This document shows, piece by piece, positions 50,260-60,011 of a DNA stretch of 64,000 nt. The DNA lies in contig JAGGDU010000241.1 of NCBI GenBank assembly GCA_018457135.1, positions 1 through 64,000 of the forward strand, written 5' to 3'. The first letter of the stretch is position 1, and every line of letters starts with the position of its first letter. Below the pieces are notes generated by a model. The model ran no database searches, was not told where the DNA came from, and saw nothing but the letters and a program-made list of their open reading frames with translations. The stretch comes from Trichodesmium erythraeum GBRTRLIN201. GTDB taxonomy: Bacteria > Cyanobacteriota > Cyanobacteriia > Cyanobacteriales > Microcoleaceae. Made by a program: the position numbers and the translations under genes.

Positions 50260-53200
50260 ATGGAACCTAGCTCCGAAACTATTCAACTCTCAAATCAGCA
50301 ACGTCTTTTATTAGCAGTTAAACAAGCAACTGCTAAATTAAATGAAATAGAAACAGCAACCACCGAACCAATAGCAATTATTGGTACTGCTTGTCGTTTT
50401 CCAGGGGGTGTTGATACTCCAGAGTCTTACTGGGAATTTCTCAGGGAATCAATAGATGGCAGAGTAGAGATTCCTAAAGAGCGATGGGATAATGACCTCT
50501 ACTACAACCCCGACCCAGAAGCACCAGGTCAAATATACGTTCGTCATGGTTATTTTCTCCAACAACCAGTAGACCAGTTTGACCCCGCTTTTTTCAGTAT
50601 TTCTGGGGTAGAAGCAAATAAGATGGACCCATCACAACGACTTTTGTTGGAGGTAACTTGGGAAGCATTAGAAAATGCAGGTATTTCACCCAGGAGTTTG
50701 AAAAATACTGATACTGGAGTATATATAGGTCAATGTTTTAATGATTATGCCTTGATTGGTATAAATGCTTTACCTAATAACTTTGGTGATTTTTATTTAG
50801 GTCTAGGTACAGCGATGAATACTTCATCGGGTCGGGTGGCTTATGCTTTTGGGTTACAAGGACCAACTTTTACTCTGGATACAACTTGCTCCTCGTCCTT
50901 AGTTACTTTGCACATAGCTTGTCAGAGTTTGCGGAGTGGAGAATCTAACCTTGCTCTGGTGGGTGGAGTAAATTTAATGCTTCATCCCAATGTTACTCAT
51001 GGATTCTGTAAAGGTCGAGCATTATCCCCTGATAGTCGTTGTAAGACTTTTGATGCTAGTGCTGATGGTTATGCTAGGGGAGAGGGTTGTGGTATTATTG
51101 TTGCCAAACGTCTTCGGGATGCTGTGGCAGATGGCGATCGCATTTTGGCTCTGGTGAAAGGTTCTGCTATTAACCATGATGGCCCTAGTAGTGGACTGAC
51201 AGTTCCTAATCAACAGGCACAAAAGAAGGTAATTCGGCAAGCTTTGGTAAATGCTAAGGTAGACCCGTTAGCAGTTGACTATGTTGAATGTCACGGTACG
51301 GGAACTTCTCTGGGAGATCCTCTGGAGGTCAAAGCTATTGATGAGGTTTATTGTCGAGAAAGAAGTAAGGATGACCCTCTGGTTTTGGGTGCGGTTAAAA
51401 GTAATGTGGGGCACTTAGAAGCTGCTGCCGGGGTTGCAGGTTTAATTAAAATTATTTTGGCTCTGCAAAACAAGGAAATTCCACCTAATCTTCATTTTAA
51501 TCAACCTAACCCTCAAATTGATTGGGATAAAATTCCGGTGCAGGTGGCAACAAGTGTTGTACCTTGGGAAAAACCAGGTAAACCTCTTTTGGCAGGAATT
51601 AGCGGATTTGGTATGAGTGGGACTAATGCTCATGTAATTTTACAGGAAGCACCAGAACAAGTTAAAAGTAAAAATGATACAGATAGATCCCTTCATTTAT
51701 TAACTCTGTCAGCTAAAACTAAAAAAGCTTTGGAGAAGTCGGTTGTTCGTTATCAAAATTATCTAGCACAAGAGAATAATGGGAATGAGTTAGCTGATAT
51801 TTGTTATACAGCTAACACAGGACGTACCCATTTCAATCATAGGTTAGCAGTTATCGCAGCTAATCAAGCAGAATTATTGGAGAAATTAAGCGCTGGTTTA
51901 ACTGGGGAGGAAATATTCTCTGGACAGGTATCTAGTAGCAGTTTACCAAAGGTGGCTTTCTTATTCACTGGTCAAGGTTCCCAATACGTTAATATGGGTC
52001 GGAGATTATATGAGCAAGCACCAGTTTTCCGACAGGCGATCGACCAATGTAATCAAATTTTCACTACAATTGTTGAGGAGCAAGCAGAATCAGAGGAAAT
52101 GTCTCTGTTAGATGTCATATATTCTGATACTACAGAAGATTCTGATTCATCTCCACTACACCAAACTGCTTATACTCAACCAGCACTATTTTCTATTGAA
52201 TATGCTTTGGCTAAATTATGGCAGTCTTGGGGAATTCAACCAGATGTAGTCATGGGCCATAGTGTGGGTGAATATGTTGCAGCAACAATAGCAGGAATTT
52301 TTAGTTTAGAAGACGGATTAAAGTTAATTACTGCTAGGGGACAATTAATGCAACAGTTACCTTCTGGTGGTGAAATGGTTTCTGTTATGGCCTCAGAGTC
52401 AAAAATACGCCCTCTCCTAAAAAATTACACAGATCAAGTGGCTATGGCAGCGATTAATGGGCCAGCAAGTGTGGTGATTTCTGGAGAGTCAGAAGGGGTA
52501 AGAGCGATCGCTACTAAGTTAAAGTCGGAAAGAATTAAAACGAAACAACTGCAAGTATCCCATGCTTTTCATTCACCTCTAATGGAACCAATGTTATCTG
52601 AGTTTGAAGCTATAGCTAATCAAATTGATTATAGTATACCCAGGATACCGATAATATCTAACGTCACTGGGGCAAAGGCAGATAGTAGTATTACTACTGC
52701 TAAATATTGGGTAAATCATGTCCGACAACCAGTTAAGTTTGCCCAAAGTATGAATGCTTTACACCAACAGGGAGTTGATATTTTCCTAGAAGTCGGAGCA
52801 AAACCAATATTATTAGGTATGGGCCGTCGGTGTTTACCAGAAGATGTAGGTGTGTGGTTACCATCATTACGCCCTAATGTGGATGAATGGCAGCAAATAC
52901 TTTCTAGTCTATCAGAATTATACGTTCGGGGAGCCAAAATAGATTGGTCAGGGTTTGATGGAGATTATCAGCGACAAAAAGTGACTTTACCTAATTATCC
53001 TTTCGAACGTCAACGGTATTGGATAGAAAGTGAGAAGTCAGGGTTATCAGGATCGACTGTTTCTCAAATAACAGAAACGGCAACAGAAACTTTAACTAAG
53101 CAACTGGCAGAAACTGGTAATCTTTCAGCAAGCGAACTGAAGTTAGTGCCAAAAATACTGGATTTGCTCAAACAACAACAGTTAAAATCTGTTACAGAGT

Positions 53201-54324
53201 CGGACCAAAAGTATACAGAATTAGAAGACTTAGTTTCCCCTTCGTCAATAATAGATATTGAGAAGTTTCAAGCTGCTTCGAGAAAAGAACAGAAGTTGAT
53301 GATAGTAGAGTATTTGCAAGAATTGGCAATGAAGGTACTGCAACTGAATACTTCTGAGGTTTTAGACCCCAATGAATCTGTTCTAGAACTAGGTTTTGAT
53401 TCTTTGAGCGTTGTAGAACTTCGGAGCAAAGTCGAAAAACAACTAGCAGTAACTATTCCTGCCAGCTTAATTTTGCAAGGTCCTAGCATTATGGAATTAG
53501 CAGAAGCATTGGTTGAACAATTAACTAATAGCGGCTCATCTGACCAAGGTCCCGTTAAGAGCAAAAAAGGAAGTGGTTGGATTGCATACCACAAACCTAA
53601 ACTTAATGCAAGTACCCGTTTATTCTGTTTTCACCCATGGGGTGCTAGTGCTTCTATGTATCAACAATGGTCTGATGCTTTGCCTCCAGAAATAGAAGTT
53701 TTACCCATTCAACTACCAGGTAGGCAAAGGCGTATTCAGGAAAAACCATTTACAGATTTTGCAAGTCTAATAGAGGTTTTAGCAGATTTCCTTTCTCCTT
53801 ATTTGGATAAACCTTTTGCTTTCTTTGGTCATAGCATGGGAGGGTTCATTGCTTTTGAGCTTGCCTATTTTCTGGAAAAACAATATAATTTGAAACCAAG
53901 ACACTTATTTTTGAGTGGTGTTGTTCCACCATCAGACAATACTTTCTTAGAAAAAATAGGATCTCTTTCAGAAACAGAACGACTTAATTATCTTCTAGAA
54001 ATTTCAGAAATTCCAGAAAGTATTACTGAAGATTCATCCCTTTTCCATGAGTTAATGAATATCTTTAAGGCAGATTTTCAACTGTTACAAAGTTATCGTT
54101 ATCTAGAGAAAAAGCCACTAGATTTCCCAATCTCCAGTTTTAGTGGAGTAGATGATTATACGATTAGCGATCGCCAACTTAATAATTGGTCTAAGTATAC
54201 TACCAGCAACCTAAAAATAGATAGGATACCTGGTAAACATATGTTTATGTTCTTGAAAGATAGCCAAAAATTACTTTTGGAGCTGATTTCTCAAGAACTT
54301 TTACCACAATTAATTGCTCAATAA
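50260..54324 (+). CDS. Terminal type I PKS: KS-AT-ACP-TE
   Basis: 1354 residues. An N-terminal docking helix ([25 protein letters not shown]) is followed by KS with Cys210 (DTTCSSS) and the [10 protein letters not shown] and [11 protein letters not shown] motifs. AT has Ser668 (GHSVGEY) and HAFHS, indicating malonyl-CoA. No reductive domain follows. ACP has Ser1048 (GFDSLS). The thioesterase has [11 protein letters not shown], Ser1192 in GHSMGG and His1327, and belongs to the type II/GrsT-like class. This is the last module: its extension unit should keep a beta-keto group unless modified in trans, and the TE releases the chain. A strong terminator follows within 10 bases. Confidence 0.95.
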   Translation: MEPSSETIQLSNQQRLLLAVKQATAKLNEIETATTEPIAIIGTACRFPGGVDTPESYWEFLRESIDGRVEIPKERWDNDLYYNPDPEAPGQIYVRHGYFLQQPVDQFDPAFFSISGVEANKMDPSQRLLLEVTWEALENAGISPRSLKNTDTGVYIGQCFNDYALIGINALPNNFGDFYLGLGTAMNTSSGRVAYAFGLQGPTFTLDTTCSSSLVTLHIACQSLRSGESNLALVGGVNLMLHPNVTHGFCKGRALSPDSRCKTFDASADGYARGEGCGIIVAKRLRDAVADGDRILALVKGSAINHDGPSSGLTVPNQQAQKKVIRQALVNAKVDPLAVDYVECHGTGTSLGDPLEVKAIDEVYCRERSKDDPLVLGAVKSNVGHLEAAAGVAGLIKIILALQNKEIPPNLHFNQPNPQIDWDKIPVQVATSVVPWEKPGKPLLAGISGFGMSGTNAHVILQEAPEQVKSKNDTDRSLHLLTLSAKTKKALEKSVVRYQNYLAQENNGNELADICYTANTGRTHFNHRLAVIAANQAELLEKLSAGLTGEEIFSGQVSSSSLPKVAFLFTGQGSQYVNMGRRLYEQAPVFRQAIDQCNQIFTTIVEEQAESEEMSLLDVIYSDTTEDSDSSPLHQTAYTQPALFSIEYALAKLWQSWGIQPDVVMGHSVGEYVAATIAGIFSLEDGLKLITARGQLMQQLPSGGEMVSVMASESKIRPLLKNYTDQVAMAAINGPASVVISGESEGVRAIATKLKSERIKTKQLQVSHAFHSPLMEPMLSEFEAIANQIDYSIPRIPIISNVTGAKADSSITTAKYWVNHVRQPVKFAQSMNALHQQGVDIFLEVGAKPILLGMGRRCLPEDVGVWLPSLRPNVDEWQQILSSLSELYVRGAKIDWSGFDGDYQRQKVTLPNYPFERQRYWIESEKSGLSGSTVSQITETATETLTKQLAETGNLSASELKLVPKILDLLKQQQLKSVTESDQKYTELEDLVSPSSIIDIEKFQAASRKEQKLMIVEYLQELAMKVLQLNTSEVLDPNESVLELGFDSLSVVELRSKVEKQLAVTIPASLILQGPSIMELAEALVEQLTNSGSSDQGPVKSKKGSGWIAYHKPKLNASTRLFCFHPWGASASMYQQWSDALPPEIEVLPIQLPGRQRRIQEKPFTDFASLIEVLADFLSPYLDKPFAFFGHSMGGFIAFELAYFLEKQYNLKPRHLFLSGVVPPSDNTFLEKIGSLSETERLNYLLEISEIPESITEDSSLFHELMNIFKADFQLLQSYRYLEKKPLDFPISSFSGVDDYTISDRQLNNWSKYTTSNLKIDRIPGKHMFMFLKDSQKLLLELISQELLPQLIAQ

Positions 54325-54331
54325 ATTATTA

Positions 54332-54355
54332 GGGTGCAGATTTTGCACCCTTTTT
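54332..54355 (+). terminator. Strong rho-independent terminator of the PKS operon
   Basis: GGGTGCA-GATTT-TGCACCC forms a perfect 7-bp GC-rich stem followed at once by TTTTT, starting eight bases after the stop codon of the terminal PKS. It separates the synthase transcript from the downstream tailoring genes. Confidence 0.93.
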
Positions 54356-54690
54356 GAATAAAATTAGGGAGTATTGACTTAATCAAAGAATAACGATTTA
54401 ATTCTTCAAAAGTATACTTTTAGACAGGTTTATAGTATAAGCCAGTTTGTATAACCGTGTTATACCATTTCTCAAAAAAAATTCTACATTTTTTGCAGTA
54501 TGAGAGTAGGGAATTAGAGAAGTAAGGGAATAGTAAACATAAGAATAACTAACATTAACTTAGCTAAATAGAGTAGTAAAGTTATTAATTATTTAAGAAC
54601 TGAAGTTTTACTTAAGTTTAGTATTCATTTTGGTAATTTGTATAATGCTTGTATTTATAACAAAATACAACCAAACTAGGAGAAAAAAGA
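54356..54690. promoter_or_regulatory. Promoter region of the lipocalin-like gene
   Basis: 335-base AT-rich spacer after the terminator. It presumably contains the promoter for the downstream tailoring genes. An AGGAGAAAA Shine-Dalgarno sits just before the ATG at 54691. No defined operator was seen. Confidence 0.45.
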
Positions 54691-55179
54691 ATGAGTGATA
54701 ATTTAATCTCAAAAGATAATTTAGTTGGTACTTGGAAACTTGCTGATTTTTATACTATTGATTCAAAACAAAAAATTGCTTACCCCTTTGGTAAAAATCC
54801 TACAGGCTATCTTATATATACTGAAAATGGATATATGTCTGTGTTAATTATGACGACTAATCGCCCACTTCTTGGCCTATCAGTGGAAGAAATGCAAGAT
54901 TTGAAAAGTCCTAAGTTAGGAATAAAATTAATTGCTAATCTTGGTAAATATATTAAGGCTACTTTGAGATATTTTAGTGCTGGTAGAAATTGTCTTTCTT
55001 ACAGTGGTAGGTATGAAATACGAGACAGTACAGTTATTCACCATATTGAAGTTAGCCTAGTTCCTGATTGGGTTGGTTTAGACTTTGAACGTAATGTAGA
55101 ATTTTCAGAAGGCCAAATTATACTTACTAATATGTTAAGAGATACATCCTTTAACTTAACTTGGAAACTGGTTCCTTAA
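54691..55179 (+). CDS. Lipocalin-like domain protein
   Basis: 162 residues. NLVGTWKLADFYTID, YPFGKNPTGYLIYTENGYMSVLIM and the spaced beta-strand pattern fit the Lipocalin_5 (PF13924-like) family. No signal peptide; cytoplasmic. Relatives occur in several polyketide and terpenoid gene clusters, where some act as isomerases or cyclases, so a role in shaping or hydrating the product is possible but unproven. It is a good candidate tailoring enzyme because it lies directly after the PKS terminator and 143 bases before a monooxygenase. Confidence 0.8.
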   Translation: MSDNLISKDNLVGTWKLADFYTIDSKQKIAYPFGKNPTGYLIYTENGYMSVLIMTTNRPLLGLSVEEMQDLKSPKLGIKLIANLGKYIKATLRYFSAGRNCLSYSGRYEIRDSTVIHHIEVSLVPDWVGLDFERNVEFSEGQIILTNMLRDTSFNLTWKLVP

Positions 55180-55322
55180 GATCTTTGATTAAAAATAATT
55201 TGATGTTCCATAATTAGGCAAAGTTAGAATAGTTGTATAGCCTGTTTGTTATATTTTCTGATCTAAATGCTTACCTCAATAAATATACATACAATATATA
55301 AAAAATTGTTAGAGCAATTATA

Positions 55323-56804
55323 ATGAATAATCAAATTTCTAGTAACCCAGACCAAAACTTAGAAATTGCTATCATTGGTGCTGGAATATCTGGTCTGTGT
55401 ATGGCAATTAATCTCAGAAAAGCTGGCATTACAACTTTCAAAATTTTTGAAAAATCAGATAATGTAGGCGGTACATGGCACGATAATACATACCCTAGTT
55501 GTGGTTGTGATACACCATCTATTTTATATTCATTTTCCTTTGAACCTAAAAGTGACTGGACGCGACACTTTCCCAAACAACCAGAAATTCTAGAATATCT
55601 AGAACACTGTTCTAAGAAATATGATATCAGAAAACATATTACTTTTAATACAGAAATTAGTAGCGCTTTTTTTGACTCAGAAAAAAATATTTGGCGTATT
55701 TATAGTGCCTCTGGGGAAGAATTTTCTGCGAATATTTTAGTTAGTGGTTGCGGACAATTAAATAAACCCAAAATTCCTCATCTTGATGGTCTAGAAACAT
55801 TTTCGGGAACTCAATTTCATTGCGCTCGTTGGAATCACGAACACGATCTAAAAGATGAAACAGTAGCAGTAATTGGTACTGGTGCAAGTGCAATTCAGTT
55901 TATTCCTATTATTGCTGAACAGGTGAAAAAGTTAATTGTTTTTCAACGTAGCGCGCCATGGATCGCACCTAAACCAGATTTTAAATTTACAAATTTTATT
56001 CATTGGTTAGGCAAGAGTTTCCCATTTATTCTTAGATTTTACCGATGGTTATTGTATTTAGTCCTAGAATATTTTGTTGTTTATTTAACAATAAAACAAA
56101 ATACTATCGTTGGAAAACTTGTTAGTACTTTCCTCAACTTCCAAAGGGAGAAAATTATCAAAGATGAAAATCTTAAATCTATTCTAAAACCTAACTATGA
56201 AGTTGGTTGTAAGCGCATTTTAATTTCCAATGATTATTATCCAGCTCTACAACTTCCTAATGTAGAGGTAGTTGCTCAGGATATTAAAGGGATTAATCAG
56301 AATCAAATTATTACCAAAGAAGGGAGAGAATATCCCGTAGATACTTTGATATTTGCTACAGGATTTGATACCAAACTTTTGTCCTCAATTAAAATTGTTG
56401 GTTTAAACAATCAATTGCTACAGGACAAATGGCAAGATGGAGCAGAAGCCTATAAAGGCATTATGATTCCCGAATTTCCAAATTTGTTTATGTTGTATGG
56501 ACCTAATACAAATACAGGAACTCAGTCAATTATTTTCATGGTTGAATGTCAAGTTAATTACATTATTTCTTGTATCAAAATGATGCAGAATAAATCGCAG
56601 AAATATTTGGATGTGAAGCCTGATATTAATTCTGAGTATAACCAAAAATTACAAGTTGCAGCTAGTCAAACCGTGTGGAATAGTGGTTGTAGCAGTTGGT
56701 ACAAAACAAAAACAGGCAAAATCGTCAATAACTGGCCTTTTTCAACTGTACGTTATTGGCTCACAACTTCTCAAGCTGATCCCAAAGACTTTAATTTTTC
56801 TTAA
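55323..56804 (+). CDS. Baeyer-Villiger-type flavin monooxygenase
   Basis: 493 residues. The FAD Rossmann motif is IAIIGAGISGLCMAIN; GGTWHDNTYPSCGCDTP follows. The BVMO fingerprint FxGxxxHxxxW appears as FSGTQFHCARWN, with Asn in the last position. The NADPH Rossmann motif is VAVIGTGASAIQF, and the terminal part has FPNLFMLYGPNTNTG. It should insert oxygen next to a ketone (ester or lactone formation) or oxidise a heteroatom, using NADPH and O2. The beta-keto unit expected from the last PKS module would be a plausible target. ATG start. Confidence 0.9.
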   Translation: MNNQISSNPDQNLEIAIIGAGISGLCMAINLRKAGITTFKIFEKSDNVGGTWHDNTYPSCGCDTPSILYSFSFEPKSDWTRHFPKQPEILEYLEHCSKKYDIRKHITFNTEISSAFFDSEKNIWRIYSASGEEFSANILVSGCGQLNKPKIPHLDGLETFSGTQFHCARWNHEHDLKDETVAVIGTGASAIQFIPIIAEQVKKLIVFQRSAPWIAPKPDFKFTNFIHWLGKSFPFILRFYRWLLYLVLEYFVVYLTIKQNTIVGKLVSTFLNFQREKIIKDENLKSILKPNYEVGCKRILISNDYYPALQLPNVEVVAQDIKGINQNQIITKEGREYPVDTLIFATGFDTKLLSSIKIVGLNNQLLQDKWQDGAEAYKGIMIPEFPNLFMLYGPNTNTGTQSIIFMVECQVNYIISCIKMMQNKSQKYLDVKPDINSEYNQKLQVAASQTVWNSGCSSWYKTKTGKIVNNWPFSTVRYWLTTSQADPKDFNFS

Positions 56805-57053
56805 CCTGTTCTTAAAGGCGATAATTATTTTGTCAAAATACTTTTGCGTAGATCAAAAAAATCTTATATACTTAAAGAGAGTACAGTTTTTGTTTTTAAC
56901 AAAAAATAATAAGGACAAAATGAATTATTAATTAATTGGGTCTATATTTGATTTTACAGCCAGCTTGTATGTGTTCTCCTCAGGCCTTATCTTGTCAATG
57001 CTTTTTTCAAATTATCCAGTTTTGCACCACTAATTAATTAAGGAGAGATCATA
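56805..57053. other. Spacer before the lipase gene
   Basis: 249 bases, AT-rich, ending in AAGGAGAG seven bases before the GTG start of the lipase gene. No other feature is seen. Confidence 0.5.
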
Positions 57054-58739
57054 GTGGCAACAACATATCAAACTTTACAAAAAAAACCTAAAGCACCTAA
57101 AGCACCATCAACAGAATACACTTGGGAACAGATAGTTATATCCCATATATGGATAATATACTGCATTTCATTCCCTTATTCTTATGTAGGTTCAAAAGAA
57201 TATTTACAACAACTATCTACTGAATCAGTTCAGAGAATTTTAGCTAATCCAAGAGTTAAAAAGTTGATTGGAAAATGGGAACTTGTATGGGGTATGTCTA
57301 TTTATCAATTCCCAGGTTCTGGAGTGAATGACAATACACTCTACATTGCCAAGTACAATGATAACAATCCAGAAAAAGATACTTATGTTCTTTCTGTAGC
57401 TGGAACAAATATGAAGTCATTTTACAGTATTCTTTGTGAAGACGGCGGTGTGTTCTCAACTAAAGAATGGAACAATGGTCAACCCTGGAACAGCCCACCA
57501 AACTTTCAATCTACTACTGAACCATCAATATCTACAGGATTTACAAGGACCTTGGATAAGTTATTTAATAAGACTAAGGATAGTAATGGTACTCTTGTTA
57601 TGGAAGCTCTCCAAAAAATAACCAGCAGCTCTAGCAAGCCAGTAGATTTGATAGTAGTAGGTCACAGTTTAGCTGGTACTATGTCTCCACTTGTGGCTCT
57701 AGCATTATTTGAACGTCAGTCAGAGTGGGATAGCAAAGGTATCGCTACAATCAAAGAAGTTTGGGCTATAGCCGGACCAACTCCGGGAAATCCAGCTCTT
57801 CAGGAATATTATACATCAAAACTTGGTGACAAAACTCAAAGTTTATGGTCTGAGCTTGACATTGTTCCTAATTGTTTCGCTAGGGAAGGTATGACTGGAG
57901 TGGCTAGCTTATATGAGCCTGACATTCCCTCTAGTCCTTTGGTTGAGATTATTATGCAGGCATTTAATAAGTCAATTGAACGTCATAACTATCAACATAT
58001 CATCCCTCAGCCTGCTTATACTGGAAAGGTTAATAATGACTTCCGCATTGAAAATATTAACAAATATCCTGAAGTTAAAGAGTTTATTGCGGATCAGTGT
58101 GCTGCAATGCTACTCTACGCTTTTCTAAGTAGCTTAGAAGATATGTCTAATGTAATAGAAGACATTCCATTTGTCGGTAGAGCTTTTGAACCCCTTAAAG
58201 GTAAATTAGATTATCTCGTAAAATCATCCACTTTTATCGTCTCAAAGTTTTTTGCTCAAGTTATTGATGCAGGTGTAACAGTAGTCCTTATTGAGGATAA
58301 AATTGAGTCAGTTTTTGAGGAAGTACTCGATCACATTGGTCTTACAGTGCCTATCTCTGTTGTTATGTCTGTTCTTCCTGGTGATTTAATTCTTGGTCAT
58401 AACATTATTAATTTGATGGATTGGTATATGCAGTTCTATTTCCAGCACGTAGACCAATATGTTGGATATTATGGTGTTGATGAACTTTACGGTATCAAGG
58501 CAGATATTACAAGTGAAGTAGAGGCAAGACTTGGAAAGGAAGAGAACAAGAAGCAAGAAGCTAATACTATTCTTCTGAATTATGGTAAAGCCAAAAATGA
58601 CGATATTAAAGATTTGTATCGTGGGGAAGGTAAGCTACTTGATGGAATATCTGATGTTGTTGCGGAATTGAAGCAGTCAGGTGATGTAGAGAAGAATGCA
58701 CAACCTCTAGTTGTAATAGTTGAGAAAAAGAGAGACTAG
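57054..58739 (+). CDS. Class-3-like lipase with C-terminal ANTI...AQP module
   Basis: 561 residues from a GTG with a strong AAGGAGAG site. The core has DTYVLSVAGTNMKSFYSIL (oxyanion-side strand), VDLIVVGHSLAGTMSPLVALAL and EVWAIAGPTPGNPAL, matching the alpha/beta-hydrolase lipase-3 fold. The nucleophile elbow is GHSLA (Ser205), with Ala207 in place of the second Gly of GxSxG. The C-terminal 60 residues (QEANTILLNYGKAK...RGEGKLLDGI...AQPLVVIVEKKRD) repeat the fold of the small proteins at 29995 and 30573. Likely an esterase or acyl-transfer enzyme acting on the polyketide or a lipid; no signal peptide is evident. Degraded paralogues lie at 59265 and 62139. Confidence 0.88.
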   Translation: MATTYQTLQKKPKAPKAPSTEYTWEQIVISHIWIIYCISFPYSYVGSKEYLQQLSTESVQRILANPRVKKLIGKWELVWGMSIYQFPGSGVNDNTLYIAKYNDNNPEKDTYVLSVAGTNMKSFYSILCEDGGVFSTKEWNNGQPWNSPPNFQSTTEPSISTGFTRTLDKLFNKTKDSNGTLVMEALQKITSSSSKPVDLIVVGHSLAGTMSPLVALALFERQSEWDSKGIATIKEVWAIAGPTPGNPALQEYYTSKLGDKTQSLWSELDIVPNCFAREGMTGVASLYEPDIPSSPLVEIIMQAFNKSIERHNYQHIIPQPAYTGKVNNDFRIENINKYPEVKEFIADQCAAMLLYAFLSSLEDMSNVIEDIPFVGRAFEPLKGKLDYLVKSSTFIVSKFFAQVIDAGVTVVLIEDKIESVFEEVLDHIGLTVPISVVMSVLPGDLILGHNIINLMDWYMQFYFQHVDQYVGYYGVDELYGIKADITSEVEARLGKEENKKQEANTILLNYGKAKNDDIKDLYRGEGKLLDGISDVVAELKQSGDVEKNAQPLVVIVEKKRD

Positions 58740-60011
58740 TGAGTATTTAAGCTTGTCGCTATGACCTCTAGCTAGTACGGTAAAATTCCGGCGGACAGGA
58801 GGGGGGCAACCAATTTCCTAGGACGGCTGAAAGTAAACAAGTAGCTAAAGCAGCGATTTATTACTACAACATCTTGAGTAAAACCACTCTTTTAGCTAAC
58901 TAAAAAAAGTAACCTCACAGATTTTTGTCTATGCCGAGGAATTTAGAAGTCTGTTGACAGGCTTGAAGCAAATGTGGATTTATCCCATGTGCGGTAGATT
59001 AAGCAGGTAATCCAGAGTGTTTCAACCTCTATAAATGTCAAAATATTCTCAGTTGCAACTAACACATAAATATAATTTTGGGAACAGGGTTATACTTGTT
59101 CCTTGACTTTAAAATTATTTAATGTCCGGAGATTATACTTGGGGCTTGTAACTGTTATTTAGAAGTTATTTATCAGCAGGTATAATCTCTAATAATTTCC
59201 AATTATCTATTCATGTTACGAGGTTTAAAATCAGATATTCATAGATTTTCTTGATTTTTTGAGAGCTCTGGGAAAAGATGATATAACTTTCTTATTGTGT
59301 TTCATTTCCTACATTTTATAGAGATACTCTTGAATAAAACGATTGATGCAGTATAGTTCGTAGCGAAGATAAATTGGTTCAGTTTGAAAGGTTATAACTC
59401 AAGTTAATACTAAGCTTTAAAAAGAGGTATTACTGAAGGATAAGTATGATTTTATGGCTAAGGGAGTACTTCATTTCAATAGGTAAAAATAGTGTAGATA
59501 GTGAATATTTATAAATTACATATAGATTATGCAACAAAAAAAATAATAAAATTTGAGAAACCTAAGACTTTGATTGTAAATTATCCTAAGTTTAAAAATA
59601 ATAGAGTTAAAGCTTTATCTTGTAGAAAGGATAAGTTATATAGAATAATTGCTATATATATAGCAAAAAATCAATTATCAAAGCTGGTAAATCGCAATAA
59701 ATAATCTTTTTAGTTGTTGACAAAAAGAAAAAATATGGGAGATTTTTTTGGTTAATTTAGATAAGACTTTTAGGTTATAGTTATACGCTATAGTTATACG
59801 CTATAGATTATTCTGAATTATCAGTAAAAAATAGAAATGATTGAGGGAAAATTTGGTCATATTTCCTCCTGTTTTGCTTGCCATATTTTCTCATAAAGTC
59901 TATCGTAATATCCAAAAACAAGAGTATTGACAAATAAGAAATAATGAATCATCATTATATAATGGAAATTAAATAACTCTTAAACCAAAATTTGAAAAAA
60001 CTTTAACAGTG
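58740..60011. other. 1.27-kb spacer with gene debris
   Basis: Contains a lipase remnant (listed separately), a 13-bp tandem repeat (TTATACGCTATAG twice, 59781-59806) and a Lys-rich 67-codon GTG-started frame (59501-59704: MNIYKLHIDYATKK...) that resembles no family I know and is probably not expressed. A G-rich stretch, GGACAGGAGGGGGGCAACC, is near 58793. Confidence 0.5.
59265..59345 (+). pseudogene. Short remnant of a lipase paralogue
   Basis: AACTTTCTTATTGTGTTTCA and the next bases match the degraded lipase at 62270-62310 (LSYCVSFPKLYTG) and, in translation, the intact lipase segment IIYCISFPYSYVG. It reads LWEKM.*LSYCVSFPTFYRDT with a stop. Only about 75 bases are recognisable, so this is a fossil of a third lipase copy. 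Confidence 0.6.

Noticed and set aside
59501-59704. 67-codon Lys-rich frame starting with GTG
   Set aside because: No ribosome site or homology, and it sits in a spacer full of gene debris.
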